Below, piece after piece: positions 53,718-62,568 of a stretch of 64,000 nt of DNA. Position numbers and translations under genes: made by a program. Origin of the DNA: CAYRGQ01 sp964423925 (GTDB taxonomy: Bacteria > Bacteroidota > Bacteroidia > Sphingobacteriales > Sphingobacteriaceae); contig CAYRGQ010000005.1 in assembly GCA_964423925.1 (NCBI GenBank), forward strand, positions 30,617-94,616, in the 5' to 3' direction. The notes beneath the pieces are model-generated. The model saw nothing but the letters and a program-made list of their open reading frames with translations, did not search any database and was not told where the DNA came from. Position 1 is the stretch's first letter; every line of letters begins with the position of its first letter.

Positions 53718-55658
53718 TTATTTTTTAGAACCTTTGTTCTCTTCGCCTTCCAGCTGTTGCTTCAGTTGTGCAAGGACGTCCAAGTCACCTAACGTAGACT
53801 TCTCTACGGAGTCCTTCACTTTCTTAACCGCTGATGAGGCCGCACGGGCTTCTTTTTTGCGGTTGTTGAATTCTTCCACGCGCGCTTCGGCCCGTTCGTC
53901 TTCCCAAATGCGGGAGTGCGAAATTACCAAGCGTTTGTTTTCTTTATTGAATTCAATGATCTTGAAGTCGGCCGTTTCCTCAGCTTTCAATGAGGTTCCG
54001 TCTTCTTTCACGCTGTGCTTGGCTGGTGCAAATCCTTCAACACCGTAGGGCAGGGCAACGATATTGCCTTTTTCGCCTACTTTGATGACCGTTCCCTCAT
54101 GGATGGAATCCAAGGTGAAGATCGTTTCAAAGGTGTCCCAAGGGTTTTCTTCCAGCTGCTTGTGGCCCAAGCTCAGCTTGCGGTTATCTTCGTCTAGTTC
54201 CAGTACCACAACTTCCAGCTCTTCGCCCACTTTCGTAAATTCGGCTGGGTGGTTGATTTTTTTAGACCAAGAAAGGTCGGAGATATGGACCAAACCGTCG
54301 ATGCCTTCTTCCAGTTCGACGAATACACCAAAGTTGGTCATGTTTTTAACCGTGGCTTTGTGTTTCGTGCCGATGGGGTAGCGCAGTGCGATATCTTTCC
54401 ATGGGTCAGGCGTCAATTGCTTGATACCTAGGCTCATTTTGCGATCGTCGCGGTCCATCGTCAGGATTTCGGCCTCTACCTCGTCGCCAACTTTCAGGAA
54501 TTCCTGAGGGCTGCGCAGGTTTTGTGACCATGACATCTCTGATACGTGGATAAGGCCTTCTACGCCTGGGGTGATTTCGAGGAACGCGCCGTAGTCAGCT
54601 ACGGTCACCACCTTGCCTTTCACGCGCGAGCCTACGACCAACGCTGGGTCAAGCGACTCCCACGGATGCTCCGTAAGTTGCTTCAAGCCGAGCGCGATAC
54701 GCTTCTTCTCGTCGTCGAAGTCAAGGACAACCACGTTGACCGTCTCATCCAGCGAAAGTACTTCGCGTGGGTGATCGATACGGCCCCAGGAGATATCGGT
54801 AATGTGCAACAAGCCGTCTACGCCACCCAGGTCGATGAATACACCGAAATCGGTAATGTTTTTGACGGTGCCTTCCAATACCTGTCCTTTCTCCAGTTTG
54901 GATACAATTTCTGTTTTTTGGTTTTCCAAGTCGTCCTCGATAAGCACTTTGTGCGATACGACAACGTTCTTGAACTCGTGGTTGATTTTAACCACCTTAA
55001 ACTCCATCGTCTTACCGACATAAATGTCGTAGTCGCGGATGGGTTTGATATCGATTTGTGAACCAGGAAGGAACGCCTCGACACCTTTGATGTCAACGAT
55101 AAGACCACCTTTGGTGCGGCTCTTAACGTAGCCGTCGATGATCGTGTCGTTTTCAAGCGCTTCGTTGATGGCTTCCCATGATTTCTGGGTTTTAGCCCGC
55201 TTGCGCGAAAGCACCAACTGACCGTTGGCATCTTCCTGTGCTTCAACGAAGACGTCTACCTTGTCGCCAACGGCGAGATCGGGCATGTCGCGAAACTCCG
55301 AAGCGGATACGAGACCGTCGGATTTGAATCCGATGTTCAGGACCACGTCTTTGTTGTTGATCGAAACGACCACGCCCTCGACGATTTCTCCACGGTTAAT
55401 GGAGTTTAGCGTGCCTGCATACTGCTCTTCGAGCTTGGCACGTTCATCGTCGCTGTAATTGCCGAAACCTTTGTCATCCTTTTCCCAGTCAAAGTCCTCG
55501 TCGGGCGTGATCCAGGTGTTGGATTTGATTTCGTCGATAAGCGCTGAATCAGCTTCTGATTCGATGCTTTCTTTTTCTTTCACCAAGGTGTTCTCAGTGT
55601 CTTGGAGTTCAGCCGTTTTAGCTGCCAGCTCCTTTTCTGCTTCTTGTTTTTTTGCCAT
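53718..55658 (-). CDS. rpsA: 30S ribosomal protein S1
   Basis: The 646-residue protein has an acidic, coiled N-terminal extension of about 80 residues (usual in Bacteroidota) and six S1 repeats from about 90 to 600, each with the VxxGxVxxIxxxG-type pattern (for example GQVLEGTVKNITDFGVFIDLGGVDGLLHITDISW at about 264-297). The C-terminus is Lys/Glu-rich (LKQQLEGEENKGSKK). It binds mRNA on the 30S subunit. A perfect TACCTTTG -7 element lies at 55699-55706, and a terminator follows. Confidence 0.97.
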   Translation of the reverse strand: MAKKQEAEKELAAKTAELQDTENTLVKEKESIESEADSALIDEIKSNTWITPDEDFDWEKDDKGFGNYSDDERAKLEEQYAGTLNSINRGEIVEGVVVSINNKDVVLNIGFKSDGLVSASEFRDMPDLAVGDKVDVFVEAQEDANGQLVLSRKRAKTQKSWEAINEALENDTIIDGYVKSRTKGGLIVDIKGVEAFLPGSQIDIKPIRDYDIYVGKTMEFKVVKINHEFKNVVVSHKVLIEDDLENQKTEIVSKLEKGQVLEGTVKNITDFGVFIDLGGVDGLLHITDISWGRIDHPREVLSLDETVNVVVLDFDDEKKRIALGLKQLTEHPWESLDPALVVGSRVKGKVVTVADYGAFLEITPGVEGLIHVSEMSWSQNLRSPQEFLKVGDEVEAEILTMDRDDRKMSLGIKQLTPDPWKDIALRYPIGTKHKATVKNMTNFGVFVELEEGIDGLVHISDLSWSKKINHPAEFTKVGEELEVVVLELDEDNRKLSLGHKQLEENPWDTFETIFTLDSIHEGTVIKVGEKGNIVALPYGVEGFAPAKHSVKEDGTSLKAEETADFKIIEFNKENKRLVISHSRIWEDERAEARVEEFNNRKKEARAASSAVKKVKDSVEKSTLGDLDVLAQLKQQLEGEENKGSKK

Positions 55659-55698
55659 TAATTAGTTATCTCCTTTTCCCGATTTATAATCAGGACTG

Positions 55699-55706
55699 CA
55701 AAGGTA
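55699..55706 (-). promoter_or_regulatory. TACCTTTG -7 element of rpsA
   Basis: Perfect TAnnTTTG on the minus strand, 41 bases before the start codon. No TTG at the usual distance, so the -33 part may be weak or replaced by AT-rich DNA. Confidence 0.5.
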
Positions 55707-55983
55707 TGGAAATAGATTTAATATATAGGTAGTTATGCGAAAAAAGTTGGTTTTTCTTCGCTTTTTTTCGTCTATTCCCATGCACCCGTGTGATTTTGTT
55801 CTGATAACTATCCCAAAAATGCCCCTAACGCAGACCAAATGAAGGTTATGGTAATCATCACCGGTCCATCTTGTGCCCGAGCAGCGGCGTGCGTTTGGAT
55901 TTCATACCATTAAAAAAGAGGGTAGGGGGCCATCGCTTCCGCAGTGCATGGTCTTGGAGAAAGCCGGATGTAATGGCTATTAA

Positions 55984-56017
55984 GCAAAACACCTCCCGGA
56001 AGCTATCCCGGGAGGTG
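55984..56017 (-). terminator. Intrinsic terminator of the catalase gene
   Basis: Minus-strand stem CACCTCCCGG / CCGGGAGGTG, 8-base loop, followed by TGTTTTGC: a strong hairpin with a short T run. Confidence 0.75.
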
Positions 56018-56039
56018 TGCAGTATTATATATCCACCGT

Positions 56040-57554
56040 TTAACGGTTAGAAGGACGTGGCGCCCATTTGTCGTAAGGTGTCATGTCAAAGCCATTGACT
56101 TCATCCATGGTCAGACCCAGCGCTCTTGCTACGCCCTCGCCATATTCGGGGTCGGCCTTGTAGCAGTTGCGAATGTGACGGATTTGGATGAATTTCTCCG
56201 CGCCACCGACGTTTGCAGCGGTGTTTTGGAACAGTGCCTCCGCTTTGCCATCCGCTTTGATGATGCGGAAGAGGTCCCCAGGCTGGGTGTAGTAGTCCTC
56301 GTCGTCATCGCGGAAGTTGTGTGCGTAGGCAGCGCCTTCGAGCTCCAGTGGCGGTTCTTGTACGTCAGGCTGTTGCTGCCATTCGCCATAGCTGTTGGGT
56401 TCGTAATGTAGCGTGCGGCCGTAGTTGCCATCCACTCGCATCGCGCCGTCGCGGTGGAAGGCGTGGTAGGGGCAGCGCGGCTTATTAACCGGGATTTGGA
56501 AATGGTTTACCCCCAGGCGGTAGCGCTGTGCGTCGCCGTAGGAAAAGAGGCGCCCCTGTAACATTTTGTCGGGCGAGAAGCCGATGCCGGGCACAATGTT
56601 CGTGGGGTTAAAGGCGGCTTGTTCGACGTCAGCGAAGTAGTTCTCCGGGTTGCGGTTCAACTCGAACTCGCCAACGGGAATTAACGGAAAGTCCTTTTTC
56701 GACCATACTTTGGTTAGGTCAAAGGGGTGGAAACGGTAATTTTTTGCTTCTTCCTCCGTCATGATCTGTACGAAGAGTTTCCATTTAGGGAAATCGCCGC
56801 GTTCGATAGCATCAAACAGGTCGCGCTGCGACGACTCACGGTCCGTGCCGATTACTTTGGAGGCTTCTGCGTCGGACAGGTTTTCGATGCCTTGCTGCGT
56901 CCGAAAATGGAATTTTACCCAATGCCGCACGTTGTCTTTGTTAATGAAACTGTAGGTGTGGCTTCCAAACCCGTGCATGTGGCGGTAGCCACGTGGTATA
57001 CCTCGATCGCTCATGACGATGGTGACTTGGTGCAACGATTCTGGCAAGAGCGTCCAAAAGTCCCAGTTGTTGTTTGCGCTGCGCAGGTTCGTCCGGGGGT
57101 CGCGCTTCACGGCGTGGTTCAGGTCGGGAAACTTCATGGGGTCTCGGAAGAAGAACACAGGCGTGTTATTTCCAACCAGGTCCCAAATACCTTCGTCGGT
57201 GTAGAACTTCAGCGCAAAGCCGCGGATGTCGCGCTCGGCATCCGCCGCGCCGCGCTCGCCGGCCACTGTAGAGAAACGCGCGAACATCTCCGTTTTCTTT
57301 CCGATTTCGTTGAAGATATTTGCCTTGGTGTATTGCGTGATGTCATGCGTTACGGTGAACGTTCCAAAAGCGCCCGACCCTTTCGCGTGCATCCGCCGTT
57401 CGGGAATTACCTCGCGATCGAAGTTGGCCATCTTTTCCAAGAACCAAAAGTCCTGCATCAGCATAGGGCCCCGCGGACCTGCCGTCTGTACGTTCTGGTT
57501 GTCTGGCACGGGCGCGCCCGTCTGCCGAGTAAGTTTTGATTTTTTTTCGTCCAT
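56040..57554 (-). CDS. katA: Monofunctional haem catalase
   Basis: The 504-residue enzyme belongs to the small-subunit haem catalases. It has the active-site His and surrounding FDREVIPERRMHAKGSGAFG (47-66), the segment RFSTVAGERGAADAERDIRG, the Asn loop NNTPVFFFRDP and the haem-ligand Tyr in RLFSYGDAQRYRLG. It breaks H2O2 to water and oxygen. A TACCTTTA element lies at 57594-57601, and no OxyR or PerR gene is in the window. Confidence 0.97.
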   Translation of the reverse strand: MDEKKSKLTRQTGAPVPDNQNVQTAGPRGPMLMQDFWFLEKMANFDREVIPERRMHAKGSGAFGTFTVTHDITQYTKANIFNEIGKKTEMFARFSTVAGERGAADAERDIRGFALKFYTDEGIWDLVGNNTPVFFFRDPMKFPDLNHAVKRDPRTNLRSANNNWDFWTLLPESLHQVTIVMSDRGIPRGYRHMHGFGSHTYSFINKDNVRHWVKFHFRTQQGIENLSDAEASKVIGTDRESSQRDLFDAIERGDFPKWKLFVQIMTEEEAKNYRFHPFDLTKVWSKKDFPLIPVGEFELNRNPENYFADVEQAAFNPTNIVPGIGFSPDKMLQGRLFSYGDAQRYRLGVNHFQIPVNKPRCPYHAFHRDGAMRVDGNYGRTLHYEPNSYGEWQQQPDVQEPPLELEGAAYAHNFRDDDEDYYTQPGDLFRIIKADGKAEALFQNTAANVGGAEKFIQIRHIRNCYKADPEYGEGVARALGLTMDEVNGFDMTPYDKWAPRPSNR

Positions 57555-57782
57555 TGCCTCAGGGTATTTAGTATAGGGTTATTGTATTTCCTGTAAAGGT
57601 AAGCTATTCATTCTGGGAAAGATAATCGTTTTTTTTGATGCGTTATTGAAAAAATCTATTTTCTACCGAGTTTCTATAGATTTAAGGGTGTGGGTAGATG
57701 GAAAAAACCATTGCCGTTTATGTTCCCCGTACCAGCGGTGCAGCTATGATTGTAGTGTCGTATGCGATTTCACGGTTTTCGT

Positions 57783-57790
57783 TATCTTTG
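57783..57790 (+). promoter_or_regulatory. TATCTTTG -7 element of the DUF1456 gene
   Basis: Perfect TAnnTTTG 31 bases before the ATG. No TTG at the usual distance. Confidence 0.5.
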
Positions 57791-57821
57791 GCATTGGTTA
57801 TTCAGCTAATGAACGCACAAC

Positions 57822-58052
57822 ATGAGCAACAATGATATTATGAAAAAACTTCGGGTCGCCATGAAGTTTACTGACGACGATATTATTAAGGTATTGGCAT
57901 TGGTGGATTTTCGGGTGACAAAGACCGAATTGGGCGCTATTTTCCGCAAAGAGGATCACCCGAACTTTAAGCCCTGTGGCGATCAGTTGCTTCGTAATTT
58001 TCTGAACGGGCTGATTATTTACAAACGCGGTCCGCGGCCTTCGGGTAAATAA
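57822..58052 (+). CDS. Half-length DUF1456 (YehS-like) protein
   Basis: The 76-residue protein is one DUF1456 repeat: NNDIMKKLRVAMKFTDDDIIKVLALVD followed by LGAIFRKEDHPNF and CGDQLLRNFLNGLIIYKRG. The E. coli relative YehS has two such repeats in about 155 residues. The end after GLIIYKRGPRP is natural rather than a break, so a single-repeat form, perhaps acting as a dimer, is likely. Function unknown. The next gene converges with it 42 bases away. Confidence 0.88.
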   Translation: MSNNDIMKKLRVAMKFTDDDIIKVLALVDFRVTKTELGAIFRKEDHPNFKPCGDQLLRNFLNGLIIYKRGPRPSGK

Positions 58053-58094
58053 TTGTCTATCTATCACGAAACCGTTGTCCCTTGGGACGCGTTG

Positions 58095-59300
58095 CTAACG
58101 GCCGAACGCGAACCATTCGTCTAGCGCGTGGCGCTTCCCGGCTAGCCATGCACTGGCCATGTCCATCCCGGTCACCGAAAAGGTAATGCCGTTGCCCCCG
58201 AAACCGAGCACGAAATAGCTGTGTCTGAAGTCTGGATGTCTGCCAATATAAGGAAGGCCGTCCTTCGTTGTTCCGAACGTGCCGGCCCATGCAAAATCCG
58301 TTCGAAAAGGAATGTGGGGGAGGTGCTTGGCAAAAATATTAGCGAGCCGCTCCTTTTTTTTCGCAATCAGGGCATCCCGCCGTTGGGCGTTGACGAATTC
58401 CTCGTCCTCGCCGCCTATTAGCATCCGGCCGTCGTCCGTGGTACGCATGTAGCTATAAGGCGCGGTCGTGTTCCACAGGAGCAGATCAGTATAGGGTGCA
58501 CTTAATTCCGACTCTACCTCCGACACGATGGCATATGTGCTGATGAGATTGACGAATCGTTCCTTGATCATCGTCGCACTTTCGTATCCCACGCAATAAA
58601 TAATGCGTTTTGCCTTTATGGTGGCGCCGGTCGAGAGCGTCACGAGATTATGTCGGGCGTAGGCCTCCACGTATTTCGCCTCTGTGCGGTCATATACGCG
58701 TAAGCCCCTCGGTTGGTTGTAGGCGAGCAATTCGTGCACCAGCATGAAGGCATCGACACTGGCGCCTAGGGACGACAGGATTCCGCCCTGCGATCCTAGC
58801 AACCGATAGGCTTTTTCGATTTCGTTCGCCTCCATCCATTTCACTTCGAAGCCTGCTTTTTCACGGGCTAGGAATTCCTGTCTCAGCCATGCCGTATCTT
58901 TTTTGTAGGAAGCGAAGTAGAGGGAGTCCTTTTGTTTGAACCCCGCTTTGGACTTAATTTGGTCCGCAATCGCTTCCAAGCGGCAGATGGCTTCCGCGCA
59001 GGCCTCGTAGCTAGCCCGAGCGCCTCTTTCGCCGATTTTGTCGATGAGCTGATGGAGTGGCGTGTCGATTTCATATTGCAGCATGGACGTAGTAGCCGCG
59101 GAGCTTCCGTTTGCCACCTCTCGTTTGTCGATGAGAATGGTGTCATGGCCGTCGGCTATGCATTGGTGCGCTATCAGGCTTCCCGTAATGCCGCCGCCCA
59201 CGACGAGCACGTCGCATGAGGTAGACGTGCGTAACCCTGGGTAAGCGTTAACCAAGCCATTTTTTATTAGCCAAAACGGTTTGTTCGATACTAAATCCAT
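58095..59300 (-). CDS. FAD-dependent oxidoreductase (DAO family)
   Basis: From the ATG at 59300 the protein has 401 residues with the FAD-binding VLVVGGGITGSL (31-42), the DAO pattern IDKREVANGSSAATTSML, and a C-terminal GFGGNGITFS. It should oxidise an amino acid or amine substrate; which one is not visible. The longer frame to 59591 adds 97 residues with no family match and is rejected. A perfect TATATTTG at 59357-59364 supports the short start. Confidence 0.9.
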   Translation of the reverse strand: MDLVSNKPFWLIKNGLVNAYPGLRTSTSCDVLVVGGGITGSLIAHQCIADGHDTILIDKREVANGSSAATTSMLQYEIDTPLHQLIDKIGERGARASYEACAEAICRLEAIADQIKSKAGFKQKDSLYFASYKKDTAWLRQEFLAREKAGFEVKWMEANEIEKAYRLLGSQGGILSSLGASVDAFMLVHELLAYNQPRGLRVYDRTEAKYVEAYARHNLVTLSTGATIKAKRIIYCVGYESATMIKERFVNLISTYAIVSEVESELSAPYTDLLLWNTTAPYSYMRTTDDGRMLIGGEDEEFVNAQRRDALIAKKKERLANIFAKHLPHIPFRTDFAWAGTFGTTKDGLPYIGRHPDFRHSYFVLGFGGNGITFSVTGMDMASAWLAGKRHALDEWFAFGR

Positions 59301-59356
59301 GCGGTTGTTTTGCTGGTTTCTGTTAGTCCTGTGCGGACCGTGCTGCTCACTCGTCC

Positions 59357-59364
59357 CAAATATA
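59357..59364 (-). promoter_or_regulatory. TATATTTG -7 element of the FAD oxidoreductase gene
   Basis: Perfect TAnnTTTG on the minus strand, 57 bases before the start codon. Confidence 0.5.
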
Positions 59365-59561
59365 ACGATTAGTAGGCTTCGAAGTGCTGGTTTGAAAAAC
59401 GCGTGGATGACACTCGGGCATAAGGGAATCCACCTCGCACCATCGGTGGACTGCGTCGATGTTTGAAAAGTCCTTTTATTTCGGTGGAAGCGAGAAAACA
59501 AGCTACGTTTCAGGTATTTACCATGCCTGATAGGTGTCCCGGGTTTGTAAAAGTTAATAAG

Positions 59562-59569
59562 TAACTTTG
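59562..59569 (+). promoter_or_regulatory. TAACTTTG -7 element of the surface locus
   Basis: Perfect TAnnTTTG on the plus strand. The leader to the ATG at 59713 would be about 140 bases. Confidence 0.5.
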
Positions 59570-59712
59570 CGGCAACATCTATATCTACCAAAATAGCGTG
59601 TTATCTGCTGCCGTTTAGGCTCGCCTGCAACGACAAACATGGGCATACCTATTAATGGGTTTGAGTTTGTGCAGGTGGGTTGACACGCCTGCTAGCCAGA
59701 CTGACGCTGCCT

Positions 59713-61428
59713 ATGGATCACGTTTACGCCCGTCACCAGACCTTTCTTTTGGGAGTTAGCCGCTTTCTGGTTGCGCTGACGGTGCTGGTGCTTGGCATGG
59801 CGGAGCAAGGGTATGGACAGGATAAGGTGAGAAGGTATGCCACGAGGCAACATGACTTTTCCGAGTCGTTAGTTGGGCTTGGTGGGCGTGTGGATAACCC
59901 GCTAAATGTAGTTGACGGCAATCCTCGCACAGCCTCCACGCTTGCGTTTGTATTGGGTGCGTTAGGGCTGACCTACGCAGAGCAAGTGGTGGACTTTAAT
60001 CCTAATCCAGACGCAACGAACGCGAACGGCTCTCCCACTTTCCCCGCAGGCACGCCTATAACTGTTAAGTTGAGCTTGCCTAGCCAACTACTTGGGGTAT
60101 TGACGGGCGTTGAAATCCAGCCCATAACAAATTTAAGGCGGGATGGACTTTTTCCAACCTGGAAGCGAGATGCAGTTGGTTCCATCATTTCGGGTGCTAG
60201 CCTCTTATCCTTACTGAGTGGTGCAGGGGAATCTGAGATTACCATAATGCCCAATGTTCCTTATCAAGGTATTCGAGTTCGGTTAACTTCCGCACTCGGA
60301 TTATCAGGATCTGCCGATTTTTTCCATGCTTATGTAATGGAAGATGCTGCCGAGCCCCTGAACTGCGAGGAACGCGACAATGTGATTGACGTGTTATCGG
60401 GCACGAGATCAACCGGGCTCGATCTGCTGACGGTACTTGGAGGTGTTGTGAATCCTTACCAAGCTGTTAATGGTAATCTAGATGAATATGCACTCATGAC
60501 GGTGGGTGTCGGCGCGTTAAACACAGTTTACCTGAATACGATCTTTGAGACTCCTTCTACGCCGGGACAGAAATTACGCGTGGTATTGGAGAGTCCGAAC
60601 GGCCTGCTCAACTTGGAGTTACTTTCTGCGTTCACCATCCAGCCTTATTTAAGGGATCAGCCGGTGGGCCTGCCACTGGAAGCGACGAGTCCTTTACTGA
60701 GTCTACGCTTGCTTCCGGGAACTACCAAATACGAGCTCGCCTATGAAATGCCGGACGTCTTTGATCGCGTAGAACTACGATTTGATAATACACTTGCCGC
60801 GCTTACCTCGCTCCGCGTCTATGAGGTAAGTCGATCGGCTAGGGTGATGACGGTCGAGGATCCGACCGAACTTGCGGATTTGTTGACCGATTGCGGTGAG
60901 GTAGATTTATCGAATGCTATTGCAAATTACCAACCAGATCATTTCGTGTATAACTATTATACCGTAGCGACAGGGGGTTCTCCGCTCCCTTCCTCATTCG
61001 TTTCATCAAGTGGGACCTACTATATCGAAGCGGTAGATCCCGTAACGGGTTGTGCATCAGCTCGAGTGTCAGTAAGCGCTACGATTACTCCTTTGCCTGA
61101 AATCTCGTTGTCGGCTATTTCAGCGGTATGCGAGGGAGATATAGGGGCATCATTAGGATTTTCTAATGTATTAAATGGTGCTAACGAATACCGTATTGAA
61201 TGGGCCGGCAATCCGGAGGGATTCGAAAACTTACCGTATACGGCGTTACCAAGCGACGGCCAGCTTTGGATATCTATACCGGTATCAGCAGTGATGGGGG
61301 AGTACCACGGTACGCTTACGGTCAGGAACACCGAGACGGGCTGTGAAAGCGTCGGCCATCCGATTACGGTCACGGTCCTTCCAAAGCCGCGTCGGGCACA
61401 GGTGTCCATAAGCGATGCGCAACATTGA
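59713..61428 (+). CDS. Secreted multi-domain surface protein with internal duplication
   Basis: The 571-residue protein has a signal peptide (1-36, GYGQ). Residues about 57-212 and 241-372 are two copies of one domain: GRVDNPLNVVDGNPRTASTL matches GGVVNPYQAVNGNLDEYALM, GVEIQPITNLRRDGL matches AFTIQPYLRDQPVGL, and IRVRLTSALGLSGSAD matches VELRFDNTLAALTSLR. Two more Ig/SprB-like parts follow (about 378-457 and 458-556), with Cys pairs. I do not recognise the duplicated domain with certainty. There is no T9SS C-terminal domain, so its export route or anchoring must come from the Sec pathway or a partner. The start is ATG; a TTG 33 bases upstream is possible. Confidence 0.85.
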   Translation: MDHVYARHQTFLLGVSRFLVALTVLVLGMAEQGYGQDKVRRYATRQHDFSESLVGLGGRVDNPLNVVDGNPRTASTLAFVLGALGLTYAEQVVDFNPNPDATNANGSPTFPAGTPITVKLSLPSQLLGVLTGVEIQPITNLRRDGLFPTWKRDAVGSIISGASLLSLLSGAGESEITIMPNVPYQGIRVRLTSALGLSGSADFFHAYVMEDAAEPLNCEERDNVIDVLSGTRSTGLDLLTVLGGVVNPYQAVNGNLDEYALMTVGVGALNTVYLNTIFETPSTPGQKLRVVLESPNGLLNLELLSAFTIQPYLRDQPVGLPLEATSPLLSLRLLPGTTKYELAYEMPDVFDRVELRFDNTLAALTSLRVYEVSRSARVMTVEDPTELADLLTDCGEVDLSNAIANYQPDHFVYNYYTVATGGSPLPSSFVSSSGTYYIEAVDPVTGCASARVSVSATITPLPEISLSAISAVCEGDIGASLGFSNVLNGANEYRIEWAGNPEGFENLPYTALPSDGQLWISIPVSAVMGEYHGTLTVRNTETGCESVGHPITVTVLPKPRRAQVSISDAQH

Positions 61429-61488
61429 GCTGTAAGGAAACCAATAATATAACTAAGCAAAAAAAACAAAATCAAATACCAAAAATCT

Positions 61489-62409
61489 ATGAAAACAACC
61501 ACTACCCTGTTGAAAATGGCCTTGGTAGGCCTATTTTTGACCCTCGCAACAACCCTCTTTGCACAGGTCCCCAATCCCGGCACTACGATTGCGGACTTTG
61601 CTGATCTGACCGTCGGAACGTACGATGATGGACAACCTGCCGTCAATCCGTTAGCGGCGGCGGTGCTGTTTTACAATCCGGCTACGGATGGGCCCTCAAT
61701 CACGCTGAATGCCTCTCTGCAGGACGCAAATGACCTGACTTTCACTAGTTATATCTGGCAAGAGATTCAGGGGGACGGTACCGCCATCACCGAAGTAGAA
61801 GAGGGCAATCAGATCACCTTGACGGCACTGGCCCCAGGCTATCACCGCTATCGGGTATATGGCCTGGTCGAAACGGATGAAGTGCTTTGCCAGTCGGACG
61901 AGTTTCAGGATATCGTCTTCTTCGTGCTCCCGCCGCTCGCGCCTACCGCCAGCGCGCAAGGCGTACTTGACGATTTCTGTATCGATGATGTGCCTGCCGG
62001 TCAATTGGCGCTCACCGCGAACGTGGTCATTGACGACAACGAGTATGGTAGTAGCACTTTTCCGAATCCGGCAGTGGAAAATTTCGAGCTGGCGTACCGT
62101 TGGTACGCAAGGTTTACACCGTTCACTACCACTGGAGACGGCACGCCCGTAGACATCGAACTCACTCCGGGTGTTATAACGCCCACAGACGGTGCGACGG
62201 GCACATTCACCACGGACTACAGCGCGCTGCTAGGCGAGCGAGGTGCTGGTACCTACATCTTCAGCGTAGAAGTGCAATATAGCGATGCCATTAAAGACCC
62301 TGGCACGCGGGAGTATGCGCGCTGGTCATCACCCGTCACCGATTTCGAACTGGTGGTACGTCCTGTTCCTGGAAGGCCGACAATCACAATCCAAACGGTA
62401 GTTGACTAA
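61489..62409 (+). CDS. Secreted protein of unknown function
   Basis: The 306-residue protein has a signal peptide (1-25, TLFAQ). The mature part looks all beta, with Ig-like strands (SITLNASLQDANDLTFTSYI and FELAYRWYARFTPF) and two Cys near the middle (VLCQSDE, DFCIDD). It has no lipobox, TM or sorting domain. The family is not recognised. It lies 60 bases after the duplicated-domain gene and 159 bases before the T9SS type B gene; all three point the same way. Confidence 0.75.
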   Translation: MKTTTTLLKMALVGLFLTLATTLFAQVPNPGTTIADFADLTVGTYDDGQPAVNPLAAAVLFYNPATDGPSITLNASLQDANDLTFTSYIWQEIQGDGTAITEVEEGNQITLTALAPGYHRYRVYGLVETDEVLCQSDEFQDIVFFVLPPLAPTASAQGVLDDFCIDDVPAGQLALTANVVIDDNEYGSSTFPNPAVENFELAYRWYARFTPFTTTGDGTPVDIELTPGVITPTDGATGTFTTDYSALLGERGAGTYIFSVEVQYSDAIKDPGTREYARWSSPVTDFELVVRPVPGRPTITIQTVVD

Positions 62410-62472
62410 AACCTGGCTGCAAGCCAGTTTAGCGAACAGGGTAGTTCAGTTGCATGAGCAACACAACCAGCC

Positions 62473-62507
62473 GCAAGGCACGCCATGTGTGTTTTCGTAT
62501 GGCGTGC
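62473..62507 (+). terminator. Strong hairpin between the two secreted protein genes
   Basis: AGGCACGCCAT / ATGGCGTGCTT (10 of 11 paired) with a 12-base loop. No T run follows, so it may be a transcription attenuator or RNA-stabilising stem rather than a terminator. Confidence 0.45.
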
Positions 62508-62568
62508 TTCGCTTGTTGTATGGAAAGCCTGTTCGGTAGACAAACGTGACTATTACACACAGAGATAC

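Larger units (their letters stand above)
55659..56039. other. Gap between rpsA and catalase
   Basis: Holds the rpsA -7 element (55699-55706) and the catalase terminator (55984-56017). In between, 55750-55980, I see no gene, RNA or repeat. Confidence 0.5.
59301..59712. other. Divergent region between the FAD oxidoreductase and the surface locus
   Basis: Holds the TATATTTG of the oxidoreductase (59357-59364, minus) and TAACTTTG of the surface gene (59562-59569, plus). Between them no gene or RNA was recognised. Confidence 0.5.

Noticed and set aside
54546..55061. Plus-strand frame of 171 codons opposite rpsA
   Set aside because: Antisense to ribosomal protein S1 and without any recognisable domain or start signal.
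56727..57539. Plus-strand frame of 270 codons opposite katA
   Set aside because: Mirror of the catalase coding sequence; no domain, no promoter.
57555..57821. Peroxide-type (PerR/OxyR) operator near katA
   Set aside because: AT-rich DNA with some near palindromes, but no match to a known box that I can defend.
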